Below the pieces are notes generated by a model. It worked only from the letters and a program-made list of their open reading frames with translations. It was not told where the DNA came from and made no database searches. This document shows positions 44,093-53,237 of a stretch of DNA of 64,000 bases, piece by piece (position 1 is the stretch's first letter; the number at the start of each line of letters is the position of its first letter). A program made the position numbers and the translations under genes. This stretch comes from Clostridiaceae bacterium. Lineage in GTDB: Bacteria > Bacillota > Clostridia > Lachnospirales > Lachnospiraceae. The stretch covers positions 1 to 64,000 of the forward strand of contig CAJTGE010000005.1 in the NCBI GenBank assembly GCA_910575795.1, in the 5' to 3' direction.

Positions 44093-45412
44093 ATGAAGCC
44101 TTACAGCGAATTGACGAGAGAAGAACTGTTAGAGCTGAAGAAAAGACTGGCTGCGGAGTACCATGAATTTCAGGGAAAGGATCTGAAACTGGACATGTCC
44201 CGCGGAAAGCCCAGCACGGAACAGCTTGATCTCTCGATGGGCATGATGGATGTGTTAAACAGCGAGATGGATTTGACCTGTGAGGACGGCACGGACTGCC
44301 GCAATTACGGCATTCTGGACGGAATCAAGGAGGCCAAGGAGCTGATCGGCGATATGATCGAGGTAGCGCCAGACAATATCATTATTTATGGAAACTCCAG
44401 CTTAAATGTGATGTATGATACGATCTCCCGTTCCATGACCCACGGCGTTATGGGAAATACCCCCTGGTGTAAGCTTGACAAGGTGAAATTCCTGTGCCCC
44501 GTGCCGGGCTATGACAGGCATTTTGCCATCACGGAATATTTTGGTATTGAGATGATCAATATCCCGCTCGACGAGGCCGGCCCGGATATGGACATGGTGG
44601 AGCGCCTTGTCTCCTCGGATGACACCATTAAGGGGATCTGGTGCGTGCCAAAGTATTCCAACCCGTCCGGGACCTCCTATTCGGATCAGACGGTGCGCCG
44701 CCTGGCGAGGCTTAAGCCGGCCGCTCCGGATTTCCGCATCTACTGGGACAATGCCTACGGCATCCATCATTTATACGACGACGAGCAGGACAATGTGATC
44801 GAGATTCTGGCAGAGTGCAAGAGGGCCGGGAACCCGGATATGGTATATAAGTTTTCTTCCACCTCGAAGATCAGCTTCCCCGGATCCGGAATCGCGGCGA
44901 TCGCTACCTCCCACAACAATCTGGAGGATATCAAAAAGCAGCTCCGCATCCAGACCATCGGCCATGATAAGGTAAACCAGCTCCGCCATGTGCGCTATTT
45001 CAAGGATATCCACGGCATGGTAGAGCACATGAGAAAGCATGCGGATGTGCTGCGGCCCAAGTTTGAGGCAGTGGAGGAGATCCTGGAGAACGAGCTCGGC
45101 GGGCTGGGGATCGGGAGCTGGACCAAGCCCAAGGGAGGCTATTTTATCTGCTTTGACTCACTGGACGGCTGCGCGAAAGAGATTGTGGCAAAATGTAAAA
45201 AGGCCGGCGTGGTGATGACCGACGCGGGCGCTACCTACCCATACGGAAAGGATCCGCGCGACCGCAATATCCGCATTGCCCCGTCCTATCCGCCGCTTCA
45301 GGATCTGGTGACTGCATCGCGGCTGTTTACGCTCTGCGTGAAGATTGTCAGTGTCAATAAGCTGTTGCATGAGATGGATCAGCCTGTTCCCTTGCAGGCC
45401 GGCGAGAACTGA
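44093..45412 (+). CDS. Type Ic aspartate aminotransferase-like PLP enzyme
   Basis: This 439-residue protein has the fold-type I core, with YGNSSLNVMYDT near 103 for phosphate binding, YWDNAYGIHHL near 220, and SSTSKISFPGSG near 267 with the Schiff-base lysine. The opening (LDMSRGKPSTEQLDLS) and overall length match the PF12897 group typified by Corynebacterium AspT, which transaminates aspartate with 2-oxoglutarate. AGGAGG precedes the ATG. Its physiological amino donor is not proven by sequence. Confidence 0.8.
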   Translation: MKPYSELTREELLELKKRLAAEYHEFQGKDLKLDMSRGKPSTEQLDLSMGMMDVLNSEMDLTCEDGTDCRNYGILDGIKEAKELIGDMIEVAPDNIIIYGNSSLNVMYDTISRSMTHGVMGNTPWCKLDKVKFLCPVPGYDRHFAITEYFGIEMINIPLDEAGPDMDMVERLVSSDDTIKGIWCVPKYSNPSGTSYSDQTVRRLARLKPAAPDFRIYWDNAYGIHHLYDDEQDNVIEILAECKRAGNPDMVYKFSSTSKISFPGSGIAAIATSHNNLEDIKKQLRIQTIGHDKVNQLRHVRYFKDIHGMVEHMRKHADVLRPKFEAVEEILENELGGLGIGSWTKPKGGYFICFDSLDGCAKEIVAKCKKAGVVMTDAGATYPYGKDPRDRNIRIAPSYPPLQDLVTASRLFTLCVKIVSVNKLLHEMDQPVPLQAGEN

Positions 45413-45506
45413 TAGATGATATGGTATGGGCGTCCCGGGGAGAGGCTGCCCATACCTTTTTCAATGCCTCCTGCTGTGGCTGAATATTTTCGGAAAGGAA
45501 ACAGAT

Positions 45507-45971
45507 ATGCTCAGGGAAAAAATGGGAATACTGTGGGAAAGGTTTGTAAACAGAGAGACGATCTCCTATGTGATATTCGGGGTTCTGACAACGCTGGTGG
45601 ACTGGGCGGTTTATCGGATCGTGCGCTGGCCCGGGTATTCGGTTGCGTTTTCTACCGCTGTTTCATGGGCGTCTGCTGTGCTCTTCGCATTTATTACGAA
45701 TAAGCTGTTTGTGTTCCGGAGCCGGGCTTTAGGCATGGCCGCGCTGGCGAGGGAGTTTATTTCTTTTGTCTCATGCCGGGCATTTACCGGGGTCTTTACC
45801 ATTGTTTTTATGGTGGCGGTCGTGGACTGGCTTGGCTGGAATGAATGGCTGGGAAAAGCAGCGGTATCGGCGATCTCTCTGGTTATGAATTATGTATTCA
45901 GTAAGCTGTTCATATTCAGGAAGAGTGAAAACCGCGATCACTCAGCGGAGTCTGCGCAGTCAATGCGCTGA
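45507..45971 (+). CDS. GtrA-like four-helix membrane protein
   Basis: This 154-residue protein starts at 45507, after GGAAAGGAAA. GtrA-family features are FVNRETISYVIFGVLTTLVD at the first helix, VSWASAVLFAFITNKLFVF at the second and MNYVFSKLFIF at the fourth. GtrA proteins are thought to flip or chaperone polyprenyl-phosphate-linked sugars for glycan decoration. It lies 40 bases before the YfhO-type GT-C protein, and the ArnC/GtrB-like enzyme at 25203 could supply the lipid-linked sugar; this trio would form a complete decoration pathway. Confidence 0.85.
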   Translation: MLREKMGILWERFVNRETISYVIFGVLTTLVDWAVYRIVRWPGYSVAFSTAVSWASAVLFAFITNKLFVFRSRALGMAALAREFISFVSCRAFTGVFTIVFMVAVVDWLGWNEWLGKAAVSAISLVMNYVFSKLFIFRKSENRDHSAESAQSMR

Positions 45972-46011
45972 CAGCGAAAAAAGGGCGGCATTACAGCCAG
46001 GCAGGAGGTTG

Positions 46012-48753
46012 ATGTCCATGGACAGGGAGAAGATGCCCGGGATCGACAGAGATTTCGGAGACATGGGGGAGATAGAGGAGCTGCTTGCGGACGAGGAGCC
46101 CTGTGAGGACAGGGAACAGCCGGAGGGAAGGGAGACGTCTGAATACGGGGAGGAACCGGAGGGGGGAAGGCTGTCGGGATGGATACCGGAATCCCTGTTA
46201 AAGACAGGGCTAGTGCGCCCTTCGGACGGGCTTCTGGCCGCATTTTTTGTCCCGGTGATCATTCTGGTCGTGATCTTTGCCCAGAGGGGGATCTTTCCCT
46301 TTGGGGAGGAAAGCTATTTAAGGACAGATATGTACCATCAGTACGCCCCCTTTTTTTCCGAATTCCGTCATAAGCTGACGACAGGAGGAAGCCTGCTTTA
46401 TAGCTGGGATATCGGCATGGGGGTCAATTTTGCGGCGCTGTATGCGTACTACCTGGCGAGTCCTGTGAACTGGCTGGTAGCCCTGTGCCCGCAGGGGCTG
46501 GTCATTGAGTTTATGACGTACATGATCGTCCTGAAAACGGGCCTGTGCGGCTTAAGCTTTGCCTGGTACCTGCAAAAGCACAACCGGGTGGATCGGTTCG
46601 GGGCGGGTTATTTCGGCGTTTTTTACGCCCTGTCAGGCTACATGGCGGCCTATAGCTGGAATATCATGTGGCTGGACTGCATTCTCCTGTTCCCGCTCAT
46701 CATGCTGGGCCTGGAGCGGCTGGTTCATGAGAAAAAAGGATATTTTTACTGTATCATGCTGGGGCTTTCGATCCTGTCCAATTATTATATATCCATCATG
46801 ATCTGCATGTTCATGGTCCTGTATTTTATCTGCCTTCTGTTTCTGGAGGGGAGGAAGGGATGGAAGGATTATGCGGTGATCACGTTTCAGTTTGCGGGGT
46901 ATTCGCTGCTCGCCGGCGCGCTTTCCGCGGCGGTGCTGTTGCCGGAGATCGCGGCGCTTAAGGCTACCGCGTCGGGAGATTTCAACTTTCCAAAGGCCTT
47001 TGAGATGTATTTCCCGATTTTCGATATGCTGGCAAGGCATATCGCGAATGTGGAGCCTGAGATCGGGCTGGGGCACTGGCCGAATATCTACTGCGGCGTG
47101 GCCATATTCCCGCTGTTTCTCCTATACCTGGCCAACAACCGGATTCCGTTAAAAGAAAAGATCGTGTACTGCGGCCTTTTACTGCTGTTTTTTGCCAGCT
47201 TTTCCATCAATGTATTTAATTTTGTCTGGCACGGTTTCCATTATCCGAACAGCCTGCCGTGCCGTCAGTCATTCATCTATATATTTTTGATGCTTGCGCT
47301 GTGTTTCCGCGCCTATCTTTTTTTGGAGCAGACGCCAAAGAAGCATATCGCGATGGCGTTCTGGGGTTCGGTCTGCTACATCCTGCTGGCCCAGAAGCTG
47401 GTGACCGGGGAGGACTACCATTTTGCGGTATTCTATGTGGCCATCCTTTTTCTGGCAGCCTATACAGGGCTGATGTACTATTACCAGAACCCGCGCTGCC
47501 TGGGAACCCTGGCGGCGCTCCTCACGCTGGCGGCGACAGCAGTGGAGGCGGCGGTCAACACGACGGTTACCAGCGTGACGATCACCAGCAGGGAGGCGTA
47601 TGTAAAGGACAATGAAGATGTCCGCCTCCTGACCGGCAATCTGCGGGAGTACGGCGAATTTTACCGGATCGATAAAACGAATGCCAGAACCAAGAATGAC
47701 GGCGCGTGGATGAACTTCCCTTCTGTTTCCCTGTTCTCCTCCGTGGCCAGCGCGGATATGACGGAATTTTTCAAACGGATGGGGTGCGAGGGCTCTACGA
47801 ATGCATACAGTATTATGGGAAGCACGCCGTTTGTAGACTCCCTGCTTGGTATCCGCTATGCCCTCTGTGAGGGAAAGCAGGAGAATACGAGGCGCTCCTT
47901 AAACAGCTTTTCCGGGGAAACGTATCTGTACGAGAACCCGTACACACTGCCCGTGGGCTTCATGATGCCGGATATCATCGCGGACGGGTGGCATCTGGAT
48001 CTGGCGAATCCCATTGATGTACAGAATGAGTTCGCCTCCCTGCTCGGGGCGCCGGATCTGCTGGTTTACGTCCCGGGAGAAGAGTCAGGAGAAACTTTTC
48101 ACTTTACAGCGGCGCATGATGGGGAGTATTATATTTATATAGGAAACCGCCAGGTGCGTACGATCCGGCTGACGATCGGAGAAAAGACGGATACCATTGA
48201 GAATGTAAAGCGCGGCTTTCTGATAGAGACAGGATGGCTGAAGGCGGGGGAGACGGTGCGCGTCGAAAACAAAGATGGACCGGAGATATTGGACGCGGGC
48301 GCATACCTGTTCAAAGAGGACGGGCTTGCCGCCGTCTATGAGAAGCTGAACCAGAATCCCTTTGTGACAGAAGAATGGGAGGATACGCTCCTCAGAGGCT
48401 CTGTGGATGCGGGCCAGGGCGGGGTGTTGTTTTTTTCCGTTCCGTATGATGCCGGCTGGGAGATCCGCGTAGACGGAGAAGAAGCGCCGGCCAGGAAGAT
48501 GCTGGATGCGTTTATGGGGGTGGAGCTTACGGAAGGGATGCATTCGGTGGAGATGTCGTACCGGCCGAAGGGGCTTTGGCAAGGGGTTGTGATAAGCGCG
48601 GGGGCTTTGGCGTGGGCGGTCTTGATTGCGGTATTTGGAAGGGCGAAGAAATATAAGAGGCGGGATGAAAGAACCGCGGGGGGGACGCCTGCGCCAGGCA
48701 GCGGATCCGACAGAACCGCGCTCTCGCTCAGTGAAAAGCGCAGCGGGCACTAA
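46012..48753 (+). CDS. YfhO-family membrane glycosyltransferase
   Basis: This 913-residue protein starts at 46012, 4-5 bases after CAGGAGG. An acidic cytoplasmic leader (1-65) precedes about 13 membrane helices with the GT-C-like loop (EESYLRTDMYHQYAPFF near 100, with acidic residues after helix 1) and a soluble extracellular part (about 540-870). YfhO proteins add sugars to teichoic acids in Bacillus and Listeria. The last 22 or so codons are supplied by a palindromic element (48687-48825), so the native C-terminus after the final helix has been replaced. Confidence 0.85.
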   Translation: MSMDREKMPGIDRDFGDMGEIEELLADEEPCEDREQPEGRETSEYGEEPEGGRLSGWIPESLLKTGLVRPSDGLLAAFFVPVIILVVIFAQRGIFPFGEESYLRTDMYHQYAPFFSEFRHKLTTGGSLLYSWDIGMGVNFAALYAYYLASPVNWLVALCPQGLVIEFMTYMIVLKTGLCGLSFAWYLQKHNRVDRFGAGYFGVFYALSGYMAAYSWNIMWLDCILLFPLIMLGLERLVHEKKGYFYCIMLGLSILSNYYISIMICMFMVLYFICLLFLEGRKGWKDYAVITFQFAGYSLLAGALSAAVLLPEIAALKATASGDFNFPKAFEMYFPIFDMLARHIANVEPEIGLGHWPNIYCGVAIFPLFLLYLANNRIPLKEKIVYCGLLLLFFASFSINVFNFVWHGFHYPNSLPCRQSFIYIFLMLALCFRAYLFLEQTPKKHIAMAFWGSVCYILLAQKLVTGEDYHFAVFYVAILFLAAYTGLMYYYQNPRCLGTLAALLTLAATAVEAAVNTTVTSVTITSREAYVKDNEDVRLLTGNLREYGEFYRIDKTNARTKNDGAWMNFPSVSLFSSVASADMTEFFKRMGCEGSTNAYSIMGSTPFVDSLLGIRYALCEGKQENTRRSLNSFSGETYLYENPYTLPVGFMMPDIIADGWHLDLANPIDVQNEFASLLGAPDLLVYVPGEESGETFHFTAAHDGEYYIYIGNRQVRTIRLTIGEKTDTIENVKRGFLIETGWLKAGETVRVENKDGPEILDAGAYLFKEDGLAAVYEKLNQNPFVTEEWEDTLLRGSVDAGQGGVLFFSVPYDAGWEIRVDGEEAPARKMLDAFMGVELTEGMHSVEMSYRPKGLWQGVVISAGALAWAVLIAVFGRAKKYKRRDERTAGGTPAPGSGSDRTALSLSEKRSGH

Positions 48754-48825
48754 GCTCGAAAAGACCCCGCTAAGTGCCGGCGGTTTTCAATGGGGTTCCT
48801 TACGGATCCGCTGCCTGGCGCAGGC
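48687..48825 (+). repeat. Covarying-arm palindromic element, copy C
   Basis: The left arm GCCTGCGCCAGGCAGCGGAT (from 48687) pairs perfectly with the right arm ending at 48825. The core shares AAAAGCGCAGCGG, AAGCTCGAAAAGACC and GCCGGCGGTTTTC with the copy at 60575. It overlaps the 3' end of the YfhO gene and provides its stop codon. Confidence 0.85.
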
Positions 48826-48959
48826 TGTGTTTTCGGCTGGCCTTTGTTTGATAGTATGCTGTTTTTGGAAAATTTTTTCAATGGCCTGTTGTTTTAAAAA
48901 AGCAGGATCCAGGGCTTAGAAGGAAGTATCAATGCATATAAAGAAAAGAGGAGAGACAG

Positions 48960-49484
48960 ATGAAAAAGTTAGAAGAGTATGTAAGAAGCATCCCTGATTT
49001 TCCGGAGCCGGGTATTATTTTCCGGGATATTACGACAATTTTGCAGGATCCGGACGGCTTGAAGCTTGCGATTGACGGGCTTCTGGCTTCGCTTGAGGAT
49101 GTGGATTTTGACGTGGTAGTGGGGCCGGAATCCAGGGGCTTTATCTTTGGCGTTCCGGCGGCTTATGCGCTCCATAAGGGGTTTGTGCCGGTCAGGAAAA
49201 AGGGGAAGCTTCCGTGCAAGACCGTTTCCATGGAATACGATCTTGAGTACGGCAGCGCCGTAATTGAGATGCACGAGGATTCCATCACGCCGGGACAGAA
49301 GGTTGTGATTGTGGATGATTTAATCGCAACAGGCGGCACGACGGAGGCGATTATCAAGCTCATCGAAAAACTGGGCGGCGAAGTCGTAAAAATCTGCTTC
49401 GTAATGGAACTGGCCGGATTAAAGGGCAGAGAGAAATTAAAGGATTATCCGGTAGACGCCCTGCTCACTTATGAGGGAAAATAA
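48960..49484 (+). CDS. apt: Adenine phosphoribosyltransferase
   Basis: This 174-residue protein has the full Apt signature: RDITTILQDPDG near 23, GPESRGFIFG near 60, and the PRPP loop VVIVDDLIATGGT near 118. It salvages adenine to AMP using PRPP in the cytoplasm. GAGGAG precedes the ATG. It stands between a palindromic element and a terminator, so it is probably transcribed alone. It lies 0.8 kb upstream of relA, an arrangement common in Firmicutes and consistent with nucleotide control of PRPP enzymes. Confidence 0.95.
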   Translation: MKKLEEYVRSIPDFPEPGIIFRDITTILQDPDGLKLAIDGLLASLEDVDFDVVVGPESRGFIFGVPAAYALHKGFVPVRKKGKLPCKTVSMEYDLEYGSAVIEMHEDSITPGQKVVIVDDLIATGGTTEAIIKLIEKLGGEVVKICFVMELAGLKGREKLKDYPVDALLTYEGK

Positions 49485-49542
49485 AAGGAACAGTCCTGCC
49501 CAACCGGGCTGTTACTCAAAATAAAAGGGTTCGCACCCACAG

Positions 49543-49581
49543 ACGGCGCAGCGGGAGCAGTCAGTCCCCCTGCGCCGTTTT
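49543..49581 (+). terminator. Terminator of apt
   Basis: ACGGCGCAG (49543-49551) pairs with CTGCGCCGT (49570-49578), with an inner GGG/CCC pairing, followed by TTT. It lies 59 bases after the stop. Confidence 0.8.
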
Positions 49582-49588
49582 AACACTT

Positions 49589-49746
49589 AGGAACTGTCTC
49601 GAAATAACTTCCCATTAGTCCGCAGGATTTTTCTTCGGGAGCGCCGCTCAAAAATCAGGCGCATAGCGGGCTATGTAACTAATTTTTGAGCGGCGCTGTC
49701 GGAGAAAAAGACAAGGAATATGGGAAGTTATTTCGAGACAGTTCCT
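49589..49746. repeat. Nested palindromic MITE-like element
   Basis: Perfect 27-nt outer arms (49589-49615 and 49720-49746; outer edge AGGAACTGTCTCGAAATAAC) enclose a perfect 15-bp inner inverted repeat (49641-49655 with 49682-49696). Inside that is a small CATAGC/GCTATG hairpin. The whole 158 bases folds on itself. A diverged relative of the outer edge may lie at 56037-56068. Confidence 0.9.
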
Positions 49747-49994
49747 TACCCGGGCTGCCTTTTGAAAAAAGAAGGAAAAACCGATTAAGGTAGGGGTTGC
49801 AGGGAAATAATAATAGCAATACAATATATAAAACGGTTCATGTGAGGCACGGAGACGCTACTGGCGTCCGGATTTGTAAGAAGCTACAGCTATAAAGCTC
49901 CGGCATTTGTTTTTTGGAAAAGAAGCGCAATGGAAAAGAATGATCTTTCAGTCACATCTGAATTCCAAAAGCGCTCCCAAACTTCAGCCAGCCA
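49747..49994. other. Intergenic stretch between two palindromic elements
   Basis: No supported gene, tRNA or riboswitch is seen. A run ATAATAATAGCAATACAATATA lies near 49806, without correctly spaced promoter hexamers. Confidence 0.4.
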
Positions 49995-50133
49995 GTAACG
50001 TAGCCCGCGCCGGCTTCTATATCCATAAGGAACCCGTAGAAAACCGCCGGGCTGTACCAGGTGTCCGCTGTGCTTTTCTCCGAGCGGAAGCGGGGTTCCG
50101 TTGGATATAGAAAGCCGGCGCGGGCGGCCCTCT
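49995..50133 (-). repeat. Covarying-arm palindromic element, copy B (reverse orientation)
   Basis: The arms GCCCGCGCCGGC..CTATATCC (50003-50024) and their complement (50103-50125) pair almost perfectly. The outer flanks TAACGTAGCC (one side) and GAGGGCCGCC (other side) are shared with copy A. Relative to copy A the innermost part, about 26 bases, is missing. It lies about 60 bases before the relA promoter. Confidence 0.85.
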
Positions 50134-50186
50134 AAGGCGGCCCTTAAGCGCAGAACCCCAATATAAAGCATCCCCCCACAAAATGA

Positions 50187-50215
50187 TTGCATTTTTTGAC
50201 AAATATAATTATAAT
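50187..50215 (+). promoter_or_regulatory. Sigma-A promoter of the relA operon
   Basis: TTGCAT (50187-50192), a 17-base spacer and TATAAT (50210-50215) lie 66 bases before the ATG at 50281. A perfect TTGACA lies within the spacer but is mis-spaced for this -10. Confidence 0.7.
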
Positions 50216-50280
50216 AGTGATTATTCTTTCATAAATCGATAACCAAGGGCGCACAAGCCCGAAGCCGGGAGGCATTGAGT

Positions 50281-52566
50281 ATGGGAAATTCGGAAACAAT
50301 TAAAAAGCTGGATCAGGAGCTCATGGCTCCCGCTGATTTTACCAGTCCGGAGACGCTTTACCAGGAGCTGATCGCAGCGATTCGCAAATACCATCCGTCT
50401 GATGACATTTCTATGGTGGAAAAAGCATATGACATCGCATATAACGCGCATAAGGATCAGAGGCGCAAGTCTGGCGAGCCGTATATCATCCATCCGCTTT
50501 GCGTGGCCATCATTCTGGCCAATTTAGAGCTTGACAAGGAAACCATTGTGGCAGGGATCCTCCATGACGTGGTGGAGGATACGGTTCTGACCGAGGCGGA
50601 GCTGACGGCCATGTTCGGGGAAGAGGTGTCGCTTCTGGTGGACGGGGTGACTAAGCTGACGCAGCTCTCCTGGTCTATGGATAAGGTGGAGATCCAGGCG
50701 GAGAATCTGCGCAAGATGTTCCTTGCCATGGCAAAGGATATCCGCGTGATTCTGATCAAGCTGGCGGACCGCCTTCACAATATGCGCACTCTGCAGTATA
50801 TGAAGCCGGAGAAGCAGAAGGAGAAGGCCCGGGAGACGATGGATATATACGCCCCGATCGCGGATCGTCTCGGCATTTCGCGCATCAAGACAGAGCTGGA
50901 TGATCTGTCTTTAAAATATCTGGAGCCCCAGGTGTACTATGATCTGGCGGAGAAGATTACCCTGCGCAAGGGGGTCCGCGAGGCGTTTGTACAGGGCATC
51001 GTGGAAGACGTGAAAAGGCACATGATCGATTCCGGTATTGAAGCCAGCGTGGACGGCCGTGTGAAGCATTTTTTCAGCATTTATAAAAAGATGGTCAACC
51101 AGGATAAGACGCTGGATCAGATTTATGATCTGTTTGCGGTCCGTATTCTGGTGAATTCGATCAAGGACTGCTATGCGGCTCTGGGCGTGATCCACGAGCT
51201 GTATAAGCCGATTCCGGGCCGTTTTAAGGATTATATCGCCATGCCCAAGCCCAATATGTACCAGTCTCTACATACGACTCTGATTGGAAACAGCGGGCAG
51301 CCCTTTGAGATTCAGATCCGTACGTATGAGATGCACCGCACGGCCGAGTACGGGATTGCGGCCCACTGGAAATATAAGGAGAGCGGGAGCAGCAAAACGT
51401 CCACGGACAGTGCGGAGGCCAAGCTTTCCTGGCTGCGCCAGATTCTGGAGTGGCAGCGCGACATGTCGGATAACAAGGAGTTTTTAAGCCTCTTAAAGAG
51501 CGATCTGGATCTGTTTACAGACAGCGTATACTGTTTTACGCCGACCGGGGATGTGAAGAACCTGCCGAGCGGTTCCACGCCGATTGATTTCGCGTACGCC
51601 ATCCACAGCGCGGTGGGCAATAAGATGGTGGGCGCGCGGGTCAACGGAAAGCTGGTGAATATTGACTATGTGATCCAGAACGGGGACCGGATTGAGATTA
51701 TTACCTCCCAGAATTCGAGGGGCCCGAGCCGCGACTGGCTGAAGCTTGTAAAGAGCACGCAGGCAAAGAATAAGATCAACCAGTGGTTTAAGACGGAATT
51801 AAAAGAAGACAATATCATGCGCGGGCGCGACATGATCGATAAATACTGCCGTGCAAAGGGCATTAATTTCTCAGACCTGAACAAGCCGGAATTCATGGAA
51901 AAGGTCATGAAGCGGTATACCTATAAGGACTGGGATTCGGTGCTTGCCTCCATCGGCCATGGCGGCTTAAAGGAAGGCCAGGTCATCAATAAGATGTTGG
52001 AGGAGCGGACCAGGAAGCTCAAGAAGGAGGAGACGGACGCCACTATCCTGGACAATATTGCCAGCGAGGGGAGCAAGATGCCGGTGCTGGCGGCCGGAAA
52101 GTCGAAGAGCGGTATCGTGGTGAAAGGCATCCATGATCTGGCGGTTCGTTTTTCGCGGTGCTGCAGCCCGGTGCCGGGCGATGAGATCGTGGGCTTCGTG
52201 ACGCGCGGCAGGGGCATTTCCATCCACCGCACGGACTGTATTAATGTGATTAACCTGCCGGAAGAGGAGAGAGGACGCATCCTCGACGCGGAATGGCAGC
52301 AGCCGGAGACGACGACCGGGCGGGAGAAGTATTCTACGGAGATCAAGATATTTGCCAATAACCGCATCGGTATGTTTGTGGACATATCCAAGGTGTTTAC
52401 AGAGCGCCAGATTGATATTACGTCCATGAATGTCCGCACCAGCAAGCAGGGCAAGGCTACGATTACCATGACCTTTGATATCCATGGGATTGAGGAGCTG
52501 AATAAGCTGTCTGATAAGCTGCGCCAGATTGAGGGCGTGCTGGATATCGAGAGAACGGCCGGGTGA
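50281..52566 (+). CDS. relA: Bifunctional (p)ppGpp synthetase/hydrolase RelA/SpoT
   Basis: This 761-residue long Rel protein contains the HD hydrolase with ILHDVVEDT near 96, the synthetase with RFKDYIAMPKPNMYQSLHT near 318, TGS near 410 (VYCFTPTGDVKNLPSG), a zinc-finger-like region with RCCSPVPGDEI near 620, and a C-terminal ACT domain. The RxKD form (RFKD) of the charged motif marks dual-function Rel enzymes rather than synthetase-only RelA. It sets the alarmone level during starvation. GGGAGG precedes the ATG at 50281. It heads a run of four closely spaced genes. Confidence 0.94.
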   Translation: MGNSETIKKLDQELMAPADFTSPETLYQELIAAIRKYHPSDDISMVEKAYDIAYNAHKDQRRKSGEPYIIHPLCVAIILANLELDKETIVAGILHDVVEDTVLTEAELTAMFGEEVSLLVDGVTKLTQLSWSMDKVEIQAENLRKMFLAMAKDIRVILIKLADRLHNMRTLQYMKPEKQKEKARETMDIYAPIADRLGISRIKTELDDLSLKYLEPQVYYDLAEKITLRKGVREAFVQGIVEDVKRHMIDSGIEASVDGRVKHFFSIYKKMVNQDKTLDQIYDLFAVRILVNSIKDCYAALGVIHELYKPIPGRFKDYIAMPKPNMYQSLHTTLIGNSGQPFEIQIRTYEMHRTAEYGIAAHWKYKESGSSKTSTDSAEAKLSWLRQILEWQRDMSDNKEFLSLLKSDLDLFTDSVYCFTPTGDVKNLPSGSTPIDFAYAIHSAVGNKMVGARVNGKLVNIDYVIQNGDRIEIITSQNSRGPSRDWLKLVKSTQAKNKINQWFKTELKEDNIMRGRDMIDKYCRAKGINFSDLNKPEFMEKVMKRYTYKDWDSVLASIGHGGLKEGQVINKMLEERTRKLKKEETDATILDNIASEGSKMPVLAAGKSKSGIVVKGIHDLAVRFSRCCSPVPGDEIVGFVTRGRGISIHRTDCINVINLPEEERGRILDAEWQQPETTTGREKYSTEIKIFANNRIGMFVDISKVFTERQIDITSMNVRTSKQGKATITMTFDIHGIEELNKLSDKLRQIEGVLDIERTAG

Positions 52567-52592
52567 CGGGCCGGCTAAGGAGGAGATAAAAA

Positions 52593-53237
52593 TTGGAGAT
52601 AAAAAAGCTGATTGTCGGGATGGTGCAGACAAACTGCTATATTGCCATCAATCCCGGGATTAAGGAGGCCGTTGTGGTGGATCCCGGCGGCGAGGCGGAC
52701 CGGATCCGCTCTGAGGTTCAGAGGCTCGGCGTAAAGGCGCAGGCCATCCTGCTGACGCACGGCCATTTTGACCATGTGATGGCCATGGAGGAGCTGAAGG
52801 CCGGATGGGGCGTTCCCATTTATGCGTGCGAGAAGGAGGCGGAAATCCTGGCCGATCCCGGTAAAAATTTAACGAACCAGTTTCTTGGGGGAGGCAGCCG
52901 CCTGAAAGCCGATGTGCTGCTTAAAAATCAGGAGACGGTCAGGCTGGCCGGCTATGAATTTAAGCTTCTGCACACGCCGGGGCATACGGGCGGCTCCTGC
53001 TGCTACTATGTGGAATCAGAAAAGATTTTATTTTCCGGCGATACGCTGTTTCAGGAATCGTACGGCCGTATCGATTTCCCAACAGGAAGCGGGCGTCAGA
53101 TGGCAGACTCGGTTGTAAATATCCTTTTTGCGCTGCCGGACGATACGGCCGTGTATCCGGGCCATATGGGGGATACCACGATTGGGGCTGAAAAGCTGTA
53201 TAATCCGCTGGCTTCGTATATAGGGAGGCTCGGATGA
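52593..53237 (+). CDS. Metallo-beta-lactamase-fold hydrolase (glyoxalase II-like)
   Basis: This 214-residue protein starts at TTG 52593 after AGGAGGAG. The metal-binding HxHxDH is THGHFDHVM near 52; further ligands are HTPGHTGG near 130, the Asp in FSGDTLF near 150 and the His in YPGHMGDT near 190. This is the compact YcbL/GloB-like form without the C-terminal domain of classical glyoxalase II. A thioester hydrolase role is likely. It overlaps hemZ by 4 bases. Confidence 0.88.
   Translation: MEIKKLIVGMVQTNCYIAINPGIKEAVVVDPGGEADRIRSEVQRLGVKAQAILLTHGHFDHVMAMEELKAGWGVPIYACEKEAEILADPGKNLTNQFLGGGSRLKADVLLKNQETVRLAGYEFKLLHTPGHTGGSCCYYVESEKILFSGDTLFQESYGRIDFPTGSGRQMADSVVNILFALPDDTAVYPGHMGDTTIGAEKLYNPLASYIGRLG

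Noticed and set aside
49747-49994. Small RNA or riboswitch upstream of relA
   Set aside because: No promoter-hairpin-terminator arrangement or known riboswitch motif could be made out, only weak local pairings.
50192-50215. TTGACA near 50196 paired with TATAAT as the relA promoter
   Set aside because: The spacing would be only about 8 bases. TTGCAT at 50187 gives the proper 17-base spacing.
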